Of a DNA stretch of 64,000 nucleotides, positions 18,625 to 25,896 are shown piece after piece (within the stretch, counting starts at the first letter, position 1; the number at the start of each line of letters is the position of its first letter). Source of the DNA: Bacteroidia bacterium (GTDB taxonomy: Bacteria; Bacteroidota; Bacteroidia; B-17B0; Aurantibacillaceae); the NCBI GenBank assembly GCA_022841465.1, contig JALHRL010000011.1, positions 1 to 64,000 on the forward strand, in the 5' to 3' direction. The position numbers and the translations under genes are program-made. The notes under the pieces were generated by a model that did no database searches, was not told the DNA's origin, and was given only the letters and a program-made list of their open reading frames with translations.

Positions 18625-19867
18625 AACTTAAAATTAATTTTTTATTTTCCGCTTTCACATCTTCTCTTATTAAATTTATTTCATCTCCTGCAACTGCAAC
18701 AAATAACTTTTCCGATTTAATTAAATCTTTGTTTTTTATTATTTCGTTTAAATTAATGTTACCAATTACGTAATTATAATCGGTTCCGGAATATTGTTCG
18801 GTAATAGCGTTAAACTTAAACTTCGCTAAACTATCTTTAGTGGTGTATCTTAAATAAACTTTAATTTCAGCATTGTTGGTAAACTTTAAGTTTGGATTTT
18901 GCTTTTGTTTTTTATGTTCGTACTTATAACCATAAGATAAAGCAGAAATATCAGATAAAACAGCTGCCCCGGTAGGATTTCCGCCTGCGCCCCTACCCTG
19001 TAAAAATTGTTCGCCGGAAAACTCACCATCTACAATTACTCCGTTAAATTCATTGTCTACAAAAAACAAATGATTGCTGCTAGCTACAAATTTTGGTAAA
19101 ACAAATATGCTTATCTCATTTTCACTTAAACGCTTAATGGTAGGCACTAATTTAATTTTATAATTTTTTTCGGCCGCATAATTAATATCATTATTACTTA
19201 GGGTAGTAATTCCAATGTTTAAAACTTCATCGGGTTTAGAAATAATTCCGAAAGCGTGCAAAGCAATAATAATGGCTTTAAACTTTGCGTCAAATCCTTC
19301 TACATCATTGGTTGGATCGCTCTCTGCAAATCCTTTTTCCTGTGCCTGTTTTAATGCCGCATCGTACGAAATTTTTTCTGCAATGGTTTTTGTAAGAATG
19401 TAGTTGGTGGTTCCGTTAAAAATGCCACTCACTTTCTCTATTTGTTCATTATCAAAATATTCCTCTAAGGTTCTTATTATGGGTATGCTGCCGCAACTTG
19501 AAGCTTCGTACAATAACGATACGTTATTTTTTAATTGTAAATCATATAACTCTTTTAAATGAGTTGCCACTAGTTTTTTATTGGCGGTTACCACATGTTT
19601 TCCTTTACTTAAGGCATAACTTACAATATTAAACGCTTCATCGGCATCATCAATTAACTCAACAATCACATCAATTTCCGGATTGTCTAATATTTCATAT
19701 TTATCGTAGGTAAATAAACTTTTATCTAAACTTCTTGCTTTTTCTTTATGCTTTACTGCAATTTTTACAATATCTGCTTTAAACCCTTTGCTGTTGCTTA
19801 AAACATGATATAAACCTTGGCCAACACAACCAAAGCCAAACAATCCTATTTTTAATTTCTTAGCCAT
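18623..19867 (-). CDS. hom: Homoserine dehydrogenase
   Basis: The protein has 414 residues and reduces aspartate semialdehyde to homoserine. The NAD(P)-binding motif GLFGFGCVGQG is at residues 8-18; the catalytic-domain hallmarks GIFNGTTNYILT and AESDPTNDVEGFDAKFKA follow. The C-terminus, from about residue 325, is a short extension rather than a clear ACT domain, and no aspartokinase is fused. It is 11 bp downstream of metX and, through it, lies behind the SAM riboswitch leader, so it is tied to methionine rather than threonine demand. Confidence 0.94.
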   Translation of the reverse strand: MAKKLKIGLFGFGCVGQGLYHVLSNSKGFKADIVKIAVKHKEKARSLDKSLFTYDKYEILDNPEIDVIVELIDDADEAFNIVSYALSKGKHVVTANKKLVATHLKELYDLQLKNNVSLLYEASSCGSIPIIRTLEEYFDNEQIEKVSGIFNGTTNYILTKTIAEKISYDAALKQAQEKGFAESDPTNDVEGFDAKFKAIIIALHAFGIISKPDEVLNIGITTLSNNDINYAAEKNYKIKLVPTIKRLSENEISIFVLPKFVASSNHLFFVDNEFNGVIVDGEFSGEQFLQGRGAGGNPTGAAVLSDISALSYGYKYEHKKQKQNPNLKFTNNAEIKVYLRYTTKDSLAKFKFNAITEQYSGTDYNYVIGNINLNEIIKNKDLIKSEKLFVAVAGDEINLIREDVKAENKKLILS

Positions 19868-19878
19868 AATTTTAAATT

Positions 19879-20937
19879 TTACAGAACTTGTAATAAGTTC
19901 TTGGTTACTGATTTTTTTGTTTTTTCGTTATAAAAGTTTGAAATAATTTCTGTTAGTTTTTTTGTTTCAATTAAAAATCCATCGTGCCCATAAAACGAAT
20001 CTATTAATTGAAACTTGGCACCGGGAATATTTTTTGCTAAAAATTCCTGTTCGTGCGGAGGAAACAATAAATCGCTGCTTATTCCAATAACTAAAGTCTT
20101 TGCTTTAATTTTACTTAAAGCTGCCTCTACTGAAACTCTTCCTCTTCCTACATTGTGCGAGTCCATTGCGTTTGACAGCACTACATAAGAATAAGCATTA
20201 AATCGCTTCACCAATTTATCTCCTTGATAACGTTGATAAGAAGCAGAATTATAGTCTCCAATTTTCTCATCGTGCTTTTCAGTTTGCGTTTCGTTATACG
20301 TGTTATAATTGCGATAACTTAACAATGCAATACTTCGTGCCGCAGCCAATCCTTTTTGTCCTCCATCGTATGTATTTCCGTAATACGTTCTGTCGGCTTT
20401 AATCGCTAAACGCTGGCTTTCATTAAAAGCAATTCCCCACGGAGAGTGTTTTGCGTTGCTTGCAATTAAAATGGAGTTTTCAAACAATTCAGGATTTAAA
20501 ATATTCCATTCAACAATTTGCTGCGCGCCTTGCGAACCTCCAATAATTGTATGGATTTTATTTATTCCCAAATACTCACGTAATAAATTATGCGCATTTA
20601 CCATGTCTCTTATGGTAATGGCTGGAAACAAACTATACAAAGGTTGCTTACTGTATTTATTTTCGGTTAATGGGCCGGTGGTACCATAACAAGACCCTAA
20701 ATTATTGGCGCAAATAATAAAATAATCTTTTGGATTGTAAAAATCTTTGGTTCCAAACAAGCCGGGCCACCAATCAAACACATCACTATTTGCGGTTAAT
20801 GCGTGACATACCCAAACAACATTGTTTTTCTCTTTGTTTAACTCGCCATAGGTATGATAGGCAATTTCCAATTCGGGTAACTGTCCGCCATTTTCTAAAG
20901 AAACAGAATAAGGATATTTAAAAGTTTTAATGCTCAT
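19879..20937 (-). CDS. metX: Homoserine O-acetyltransferase
   Basis: This 352-residue alpha/beta hydrolase acylates homoserine with acetyl-CoA, the committed step to methionine. The nucleophile is Ser135 in GGSQGAQQIVEW; the Asp (SSDLLFPP) and the His (GHDGFLIE) complete the triad. YVVLSNAMDSHNVGRGR is the family signature. Acyl preference (acetyl or succinyl) is not proven. The gene is preceded by a 73-codon reading frame, a poly-Cys leader peptide and a SAM-I riboswitch. Confidence 0.94.
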   Translation of the reverse strand: MSIKTFKYPYSVSLENGGQLPELEIAYHTYGELNKEKNNVVWVCHALTANSDVFDWWPGLFGTKDFYNPKDYFIICANNLGSCYGTTGPLTENKYSKQPLYSLFPAITIRDMVNAHNLLREYLGINKIHTIIGGSQGAQQIVEWNILNPELFENSILIASNAKHSPWGIAFNESQRLAIKADRTYYGNTYDGGQKGLAAARSIALLSYRNYNTYNETQTEKHDEKIGDYNSASYQRYQGDKLVKRFNAYSYVVLSNAMDSHNVGRGRVSVEAALSKIKAKTLVIGISSDLLFPPHEQEFLAKNIPGAKFQLIDSFYGHDGFLIETKKLTEIISNFYNEKTKKSVTKNLLQVL

Positions 20938-20942
20938 GATTC

Positions 20943-21164
20943 TTAATTATTACTGTTATAAATTGAATAAATTAAATTTTCCTTTTCGTTGGTAGTTAAA
21001 AGATTGATGTTGCTTACTAATCTTTTGTTTTTTATGTCATTGAATTCAATTGGCAAAGAACCACCTTTATAGGCAAGGCCGTAGTTTGCTTCAAATTGTA
21101 ATACCGAAATAAATTCCTTTGAGTGTATTAAATTTATTTTATTTTGAGTTGATTTATTTTTCAT
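20943..21164 (-). CDS. Small protein of unknown function at the head of the metX operon
   Basis: This 73-residue protein has no signal peptide, membrane segment or Cys, and is rich in Asn, Lys and Leu (NINLLTTNEKENLIYSIY). Its stop codon is 5 bp before the metX ATG, so translation is probably coupled. A perfect 16-bp palindrome lies 14 bp upstream of its ATG. I do not recognise the family. It could be a regulator of the operon or a spacer frame that brings ribosomes to metX. Confidence 0.55.
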   Translation of the reverse strand: MKNKSTQNKINLIHSKEFISVLQFEANYGLAYKGGSLPIEFNDIKNKRLVSNINLLTTNEKENLIYSIYNSNN

Positions 21165-21178
21165 GTTTTCAATTTTTG

Positions 21179-21194
21179 GTCTTTTTAAAAAGAC
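21179..21194. other. Perfect 16-bp palindrome in the metX leader
   Basis: GTCTTTTTAAAAAGAC is fully self-complementary and lies between the poly-Cys reading frame and the 73-codon gene. It could be a protein-binding site or a weak hairpin; it is not a typical GC-rich terminator. Confidence 0.45.
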
Positions 21195-21274
21195 AATTCT
21201 TAAATTATTAATTGCAAAATAATGTAGCGGTTTTTGTGCCGTACATAATTAATCTAAAAAAATAGATGGGATGT

Positions 21275-21397
21275 TTAGCACATACAACAGCAGCAACAAC
21301 ACATGTGCATGCTTTTTTGTGCAAAATGCAAAAATTGAAAATTACCCGTTTGGGTTGCTTTTTTACTGATGTTTTTTTGAATCTGTGTGTTTTCCAT
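21275..21397 (-). CDS. Poly-cysteine/methionine leader peptide of the metX-hom operon
   Basis: A 40-codon reading frame from the ATG at 21397 to the TAA at 21275 ends in MHMCCCCCCMC: six consecutive Cys codons flanked by Met codons, then stop. It begins 34 nt after the SAM-I aptamer and lies ahead of metX. A frame that ends in a run of the amino acids supplied by its own operon is the classic form of an attenuation leader peptide. In mycobacteria, poly-Cys small frames are known cysteine-responsive attenuators. Complementary hexamers GCACAT and ATGTGC bracket the Cys codons, so a stalled ribosome could change RNA folding. No strong intrinsic terminator follows, so the mechanism is open. Confidence 0.75.
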   Translation of the reverse strand: MENTQIQKNISKKATQTGNFQFLHFAQKSMHMCCCCCCMC

Positions 21398-21431
21398 TTT
21401 CTTACTTTTTAATTCATCTTTCCTCTTACTC

Positions 21432-21544
21432 TCAATCAGAGGTAGGAATTAGCACCGGTTTTCCAATACTGACAGTAATCGTCAGCACTTCTAGTTGGTT
21501 GCCTGCGGGTTATAGAGCCTATTCTCTCGCCGCATCTTGATAAA
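21432..21544 (-). promoter_or_regulatory. SAM-I (S-box) riboswitch
   Basis: Read on the minus strand, the conserved core is present: TTTATCAAGA at the P1/P2 junction, a TGCGG/CCGCA P2 stem, GGCAACC after P2, a TGCTGAC/GTCAGTA P3 stem, and the signature GGTGCTAATTCCTAC, closing with GATTGA that pairs back to P1. SAM-I aptamers bind S-adenosylmethionine and switch off methionine genes. No terminator follows directly; the purine-rich GTAAGAGGAAAG just after P1 could be a ribosome-binding site that is masked or exposed, which would make the leader peptide the first target. Confidence 0.92.
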
Positions 21545-21577
21545 TTAAAACACACAAAGGGTGGTTTTAATTCCTGA

Positions 21578-21609
21578 CAAATTTAAGGCTAAAAAACATT
21601 AGCTTCCAA
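21578..21609 (-). promoter_or_regulatory. Promoter of the SAM-riboswitch / metX operon
   Basis: On the minus strand, TTG (21609-21607), 21 bp, and TAAATTTG (21585-21578) match the Bacteroidota promoter. The predicted transcription start is about 30 nt before the riboswitch. Confidence 0.6.
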
Positions 21610-21671
21610 ATTATTTTTAAAATATTTCACTTTTAGCAGTATTTATGGCACTTTTAAGGGCTGTTGGAAAT

Positions 21672-21700
21672 AAAAAAACCCGGCCTTAAACCGGGTTTTA
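21672..21700 (-). terminator. Terminator of the DUF4412 gene
   Basis: On the minus strand, AAAACCCGG and CCGGGTTTT form the stem and a run of seven Ts follows. It lies 20 bp past the stop codon. Confidence 0.8.
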
Positions 21701-21719
21701 TATAATTAGTTAGGGATTA

Positions 21720-22451
21720 TTATTCGCCTTCCATTTGCTTTTTATTCATCTCCTTCATTTCCTTATAAGTCATCATTTTATATCCCTCAGTACTTACGGT
21801 AAATGCTGAGTCTTCTAACTTATCGGTAGTTACTTCCGAAACAGTTTCAATGTACTTTAAATCCATTCCTTGTTGGCTGGTTTGAAACTCAATTTGCATT
21901 GGATATCCAGATATTTCCTTAAAATCAAAATTATTCCCACTCATGCTTCTTTTCTTTGATTTTCCGCCACCAGTAGCTCCTTCCGGTTTCTTAATTTTAT
22001 CGGTATGCCACACACTAATTTTCATTTCAGTTTTATCTTTTCCAATGCCTGATATAGTTACAATGGTTTTTACGCACTCATAACCTGCAACCATTTTTTT
22101 CTCTGAAGTGTTTTCAAATTTTGTTTTTGGCTCTTCTTTTTTTGGTGCATCGTCTTTGGTATTTTCCATTTCTTCCTTTGTTGCCGACCAACCCGACTTG
22201 TTACCCATTGCCTCTGTTATTACAGTCATAACATTACCATCAAAAACTTCTACCGACGACATCATCATACTGGTAGTTTCTGTTTTTGTTTTACTGTCTT
22301 TTATAAATACCGTTTTTTCGCTTTCGGCAAAACCTGCGTACTCTTCAGGTAAACCTTCCATTTTTACGCTGCTTTTAATGGTATAGCAGTTTTGCGACCA
22401 TACAGCAGTAGTTAATAGTAAACCTGCTGATATTAAAAATAATTTTTTCAT
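21720..22451 (-). CDS. DUF4412-type periplasmic protein
   Basis: The protein has 243 residues and a signal peptide (MKKLFLISAGLLLTTAVWSQ). The body has the DUF4412 pattern: an N-terminal VKMEGLPEEYAGF strand, a Met-rich TETTSMMMSSVEV, then a Lys/Glu-rich low-complexity linker (residues about 95-120) before AGYECVKTIVTISG and an isolated W-H-T loop. A LolA-like half-barrel fold is likely. Function is unknown. A TATATTTG box at 22487-22480 upstream may be its -7 element, though the -33 TTG is missing. Confidence 0.75.
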   Translation of the reverse strand: MKKLFLISAGLLLTTAVWSQNCYTIKSSVKMEGLPEEYAGFAESEKTVFIKDSKTKTETTSMMMSSVEVFDGNVMTVITEAMGNKSGWSATKEEMENTKDDAPKKEEPKTKFENTSEKKMVAGYECVKTIVTISGIGKDKTEMKISVWHTDKIKKPEGATGGGKSKKRSMSGNNFDFKEISGYPMQIEFQTSQQGMDLKYIETVSEVTTDKLEDSAFTVSTEGYKMMTYKEMKEMNKKQMEGE

Positions 22452-22544
22452 GATTTTAATTTTTCAATCGTTGATACTTCAAATATAAGGCCAAGATAGC
22501 TATTTGAAGCTGTTAAAATAGATTAAATGGACAAGTGGGTTTAA

Positions 22545-23225
22545 TTATTGAAGGTCGGCAAAAAACTTTGTCATAACCTCTTTACTTACAATGCGCATAT
22601 AGGCAGGTATTTCAAACGAACTTTCAGGTACCTCTGCCTTTTTATAATTTTTAGCTACAAAATGCATTTCCATACCCATTTTTTTTGCTCTGTAATCTAA
22701 AAGAACTCCTTTCACAGATGAATAAGGCGTTAAGGCATTGCAGTTTTCCATTCCTAATTCTTTTGTGTACCATGCATCAAAAGTAACAGAAGGGTTATCC
22801 ACCATGGTAACTTTTAATTTATGTGCCTTAAACTGCAATATTTTCTTTGTTTCTTTTGTTTCCTCAATTTTCAATTTATATCCTTCATTCTCAGCAATAA
22901 TATCTTTTTCTGTTTCAATACAAGCCTGCTTAATATCCATAAATTTAACTGTTTGAGCCATTGTTTTCTCAGTTAAATTTCCAATAATAGAAGTATTAAA
23001 CATTCCCATCGTACTCATTTCCATAACAAACTTATCGTTATTAAATCTTAGTGTTGCACTTCCGGGAGCTAAGCCTGCTAAAGGATAAGTTTGATCTATT
23101 GCTTTGGTATCAAATTCTATAACCCCTTCGTTTGCACCACCTGCTTTTTCGCTACCGCATGAAGCAAAAAACAATAAAGTTGTTGCAACAATTAATTTTT
23201 TAAATATTTGGTAAGAGTGGTTCAA
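22545..23225 (-). CDS. Lipoprotein related in layout to the DUF4412 neighbour
   Basis: The protein has 226 residues and a lipobox, FASCGSE, with Cys23. The only start that preserves the signal peptide is a TTG at 23225. Sequence order resembles the downstream DUF4412 protein: an N-terminal beta strand with small Met-rich segment (FVMEMSTMGMFN), a central KAHKLKVTM strand, then DAWYTKELGM. Both may share a lipid-carrier-like fold. No catalytic motif is visible and the function is unknown. Confidence 0.65.
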   Translation of the reverse strand: MNHSYQIFKKLIVATTLLFFASCGSEKAGGANEGVIEFDTKAIDQTYPLAGLAPGSATLRFNNDKFVMEMSTMGMFNTSIIGNLTEKTMAQTVKFMDIKQACIETEKDIIAENEGYKLKIEETKETKKILQFKAHKLKVTMVDNPSVTFDAWYTKELGMENCNALTPYSSVKGVLLDYRAKKMGMEMHFVAKNYKKAEVPESSFEIPAYMRIVSKEVMTKFFADLQ

Positions 23226-23266
23226 TTATTAAAGGAGTAATATTATCATTAAATTTTATGATTTGC

Positions 23267-23300
23267 AAAAAAAAATCATCCCTTTTGTAAAGAATGATTG
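23267..23300 (-). terminator. Weak terminator-like hairpin
   Basis: On the minus strand, AATCAT and ATGATT pair across a 14-nt loop, followed by a T run. It lies downstream of the small Ig-like lipoprotein gene. The stem is only 6-7 AT-rich pairs. Confidence 0.4.
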
Positions 23301-23321
23301 ATAAAAAACATTGGAGTCAAT

Positions 23322-23711
23322 TTACTTAACAGTTACGGTTTTTTCTACTGTTTTACCTTCTTCTAACTTAATTATACCTACGCCTACCATAGTTGCAGTA
23401 ACCGGGGCTGTACCTGTTGAAGTTGAAACAATTGAGGCTTGAATATCATAAATTGCAGGGAGTTTAAACAAAAACGACACCGTCCCTGCGCCATCGGTAG
23501 TACCATTTGCTTTAATATCAGCGGTTACCGTTGCAATAGCTCCGGTTTTAACAGTTGCGTATAATTTAACGGCAGCTCCATCAACGGGAGACCCATCTGC
23601 ATAAACTACCTTTACCATTGCCTTGCAATCAGTGTTTTTTGTGCACGACATTAAAAAATAGTTCATACTAAGAACAACTAATACAAAAGGAAATATAACT
23701 TTGTTTTTCAT
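23322..23711 (-). CDS. Small lipoprotein with Ig-like / carboxypeptidase-regulatory-like domain
   Basis: From the ATG at 23711 the protein has 129 residues and a lipobox, FLMSC, with Cys23; an in-frame start 25 codons further up would put an unlikely extension before the signal peptide. The mature part is one beta domain (MVKVVYADGSPVDGAAVKLY, then GTTDGAGTVSFLFKLPAIYDI) of the CarboxypepD_reg or Big type. It is presumably attached to the outer membrane. The 5' end lies about 40 bp from the divergent cyclophilin gene. Confidence 0.72.
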   Translation of the reverse strand: MKNKVIFPFVLVVLSMNYFLMSCTKNTDCKAMVKVVYADGSPVDGAAVKLYATVKTGAIATVTADIKANGTTDGAGTVSFLFKLPAIYDIQASIVSTSTGTAPVTATMVGVGIIKLEEGKTVEKTVTVK

Positions 23712-23751
23712 AACCGATAGATTACCAACAAATATAATTAATTTTAAGAAT

Positions 23752-24582
23752 ATGACAAAATTTATTAGGGGCCTGCTTTTACTCATGTTTATTGGTTATA
23801 AGCCCGTTTTTAGTCAAACCTTATCCAAAGAAACTATTCTTATAGAAACCTCTTTAGGTTCTATAAAAATTAAGTTATACGAAGAAACGCCTTTGCATAA
23901 AGCTAATTTTTTAAAGCTGGTGCAGGATAATTTTTACGATAGTACTTTGTTTCATAGGGTAATTAACGGGTTTATGATTCAGGGAGGCGACCCCAAAAGC
24001 AAAATGGCTAAGGCTACTGATACTCTTGGAAACGGCGAAATTGGGTTTACCATTCCGGCTGAAATAAATGAAAAACTAATTCACAAAAAAGGTGCTCTTT
24101 GTGCTGCCCGCGAAGGTGATGATATTAACCCCAATTTTGAATCGAGTGCCTGCCAGTTTTATTTGGTTCAGGGTAAAGTAAGAAGCTTAGAAGAACTTAA
24201 AAAGTATGAAGACCGAATTAATAAAACAAAGTATAACAATGCTGCTCAAGCAGTAATGAAATCTGAAAAAGGTAAAACATTAAAGGCACAATACGACCGT
24301 CTTAAAAAAGAAAACAAAACCGATAGCACGGCCTTGTTAAGTTCAGAACTTGAAAGTTTAATTAAAATTCAAAACGATAAAAAACCTGAATACAAATTCT
24401 CTGAATTTCAACAAAAAACGTACACATCTATTGGTGGAACTCCTCACTTAGATGGAACTTATACCGTTTTTGGTGAAGTAATTGAAGGCTTAGAGGTGAT
24501 TGATAAAATTGCTGCAGTAAAAACAAACACCCTTGACAGGCCGGTTAAAGATGTGAGAATGAAGATGAAGGTGTTAAAGTAA
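23752..24582 (+). CDS. Secreted cyclophilin-type peptidyl-prolyl isomerase
   Basis: The protein has 276 residues from the ATG at 23752, which starts the signal peptide (ending KPVFSQ). The cyclophilin fold is visible in LFHRVINGFMIQGGDP (the catalytic Arg is in FHRVI) and YTVFGEVIEGLEVID. An insertion of about 70 charged residues (roughly 145-215, YDRLKKENKTDSTALLSSEL) interrupts the domain, a known trait of Bacteroidota periplasmic cyclophilins. It probably assists folding of exported proteins. Confidence 0.9.
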   Translation: MTKFIRGLLLLMFIGYKPVFSQTLSKETILIETSLGSIKIKLYEETPLHKANFLKLVQDNFYDSTLFHRVINGFMIQGGDPKSKMAKATDTLGNGEIGFTIPAEINEKLIHKKGALCAAREGDDINPNFESSACQFYLVQGKVRSLEELKKYEDRINKTKYNNAAQAVMKSEKGKTLKAQYDRLKKENKTDSTALLSSELESLIKIQNDKKPEYKFSEFQQKTYTSIGGTPHLDGTYTVFGEVIEGLEVIDKIAAVKTNTLDRPVKDVRMKMKVLK

Positions 24583-24583
24583 A

Positions 24584-24724
24584 CTACTTCCTTCCGGGAC
24601 ACTTTTTGCACCTATCGCCTTTTTTAAATTTACGGCAACAATCCTTTTTCTTTTTGCAACAATCTGCAAAAACTGCTAAAGGGCAATCGTTTATAAAAGG
24701 CTTTTTTGTTACTTCCTGTATCAC
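24584..24724 (-). CDS. Tiny cysteine-rich basic protein
   Basis: This 46-residue protein has a GTG start; an in-frame TGA lies two codons upstream, so no earlier start exists. Seven Cys are spaced C-x7-CC-x5-CC-x8-C-x2-C with many Lys (DCCKKKKDCC, then RCKKCPGRK). A metal- or nucleic-acid-binding mini-protein is possible. It converges on the cyclophilin gene with 1 nt between stops. A consensus promoter ends exactly 4 nt before the GTG, which supports expression from a leaderless mRNA. Confidence 0.55.
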   Translation of the reverse strand: MIQEVTKKPFINDCPLAVFADCCKKKKDCCRKFKKGDRCKKCPGRK

Positions 24725-24728
24725 CCTT

Positions 24729-24759
24729 CAAAAATACCCTAACTGTAATTTTTAACCAA
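24729..24759 (-). promoter_or_regulatory. Promoter of the Cys-rich mini-protein gene
   Basis: On the minus strand, TTG (24759-24757), 20 bp, and TATTTTTG (24736-24729) fit the consensus; the GTG follows after 4 nt. Confidence 0.55.
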
Positions 24760-24777
24760 TACCTTAAATTAGGTATA

Positions 24778-24809
24778 TTGGGTTTATAAACTAATAGTGA
24801 GTATTTTTG
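24778..24809 (+). promoter_or_regulatory. Promoter of the DAHP synthase gene
   Basis: TTG at 24778-24780, 21 bp, and TATTTTTG at 24802-24809; the ATG is 13 nt downstream. It is back-to-back with the Cys-rich gene's promoter. Confidence 0.55.
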
Positions 24810-24822
24810 TTCCTCTTTTTAA

Positions 24823-25896
24823 ATGAATATCAGCACTTTAAATAACTGGCTTAATTCTAAAGAATGCCCCCTTTTAATTTCTGGCCCATGCGGAGCCGAA
24901 AGCCCTGAACAATTAATGGCTACTGCTAAAGAATTAAGCACTTTGCCCCAAATAGCTTTATTTAGAGCGGGTGTTTGGAAGCCCCGAACACGACCAAACT
25001 CTTTTGAAGGAAAGGGAGAAGAAGCCTTAAAGTGGTTACAAGAAGTAAAACAAGCCTATAATTTAAAAACTACTGTTGAAGTTGCCAATGCATCGCATGT
25101 AAACCTTGCGTTAAAATATGGAATAGATGTTTTATGGATTGGAGCACGAACAACTGTTAACCCATTTAGCGTGCAAGAAATAGCCGATGCACTAAAAGGT
25201 GTTGATGTTCCGGTAATGGTGAAAAACCCTATACATGCCGATTTGCAATTGTGGATTGGTGCTTTAGAAAGAATAAACAATGCGGGAATAAAAAAAATTG
25301 CTGCCATACATAGGGGTTTTCATTATTATAAAACCAGAAAGTACAGAAACGAACCCATTTGGAAAATTCCGATAGAGTTAAGAACCATTTTTCCGGAACT
25401 GCCCATTATATGCGACCCCAGCCATATTTCCGGTAAAAGAGAATACATTAAAGAAATTGCACAAAAAGCTTTAAACATTGGTTTTAATGGATTAATGATA
25501 GAATCGCACATTAACCCAGCTAATGCATTAAGCGATGCAGAGCAACAATTAACTCCCAATGCATTAAAAGAATTAATTAACGGTTTAGAAGTTAGAAGCA
25601 ATATAGCAAGTGATGATAATACCGTAAATAAATTAATTGAATTAAGAAAACTAATTGATGAAATTGACGAAGAATTAATTGATTCTATTCAAAAGCGAGA
25701 AGATATTATTAAACAAATTGGTAAATTTAAAAAAGAACATAACATCACCATTTTTCAATTAGAACGCTGGCAAGAAATTTTAAAATCGCGGGCACAATGG
25801 GCAGATAAAAGAAATATTTCACGCAGTCATATTGAAAAACTTTGCCAACTTTTGCACGAAGAAAGTATTAAAATTCAAAACGAAATTGGCGATTAA
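24823..25896 (+). CDS. Bifunctional DAHP synthase / chorismate mutase
   Basis: The protein has 357 residues. Residues 1-260 are a type I-beta 3-deoxy-7-phosphoheptulonate synthase (GPCGAES at 20-26, RAGVWKPRTRPNSFEG, a PEP/E4P-site KNP and IHRGFH, and DPSHISG). Residues about 268-355 are an AroQ-type chorismate mutase (LRKLIDEIDEELIDSIQKR). The fusion joins the first shikimate step to the branch toward Phe and Tyr and probably allows allosteric feedback. Its last 4 bp overlap the convergent PorP/SprF gene. Confidence 0.94.
   Translation: MNISTLNNWLNSKECPLLISGPCGAESPEQLMATAKELSTLPQIALFRAGVWKPRTRPNSFEGKGEEALKWLQEVKQAYNLKTTVEVANASHVNLALKYGIDVLWIGARTTVNPFSVQEIADALKGVDVPVMVKNPIHADLQLWIGALERINNAGIKKIAAIHRGFHYYKTRKYRNEPIWKIPIELRTIFPELPIICDPSHISGKREYIKEIAQKALNIGFNGLMIESHINPANALSDAEQQLTPNALKELINGLEVRSNIASDDNTVNKLIELRKLIDEIDEELIDSIQKREDIIKQIGKFKKEHNITIFQLERWQEILKSRAQWADKRNISRSHIEKLCQLLHEESIKIQNEIGD

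Noticed and set aside
21275-21310. Simple (CAR)n microsatellite explanation for the poly-Cys codons
   Set aside because: The run alternates TGT and TGC irregularly, is flanked by ATG codons, and ends with an in-frame stop in a frame that has a start after the riboswitch; a pure slippage repeat is less likely, though not excluded.
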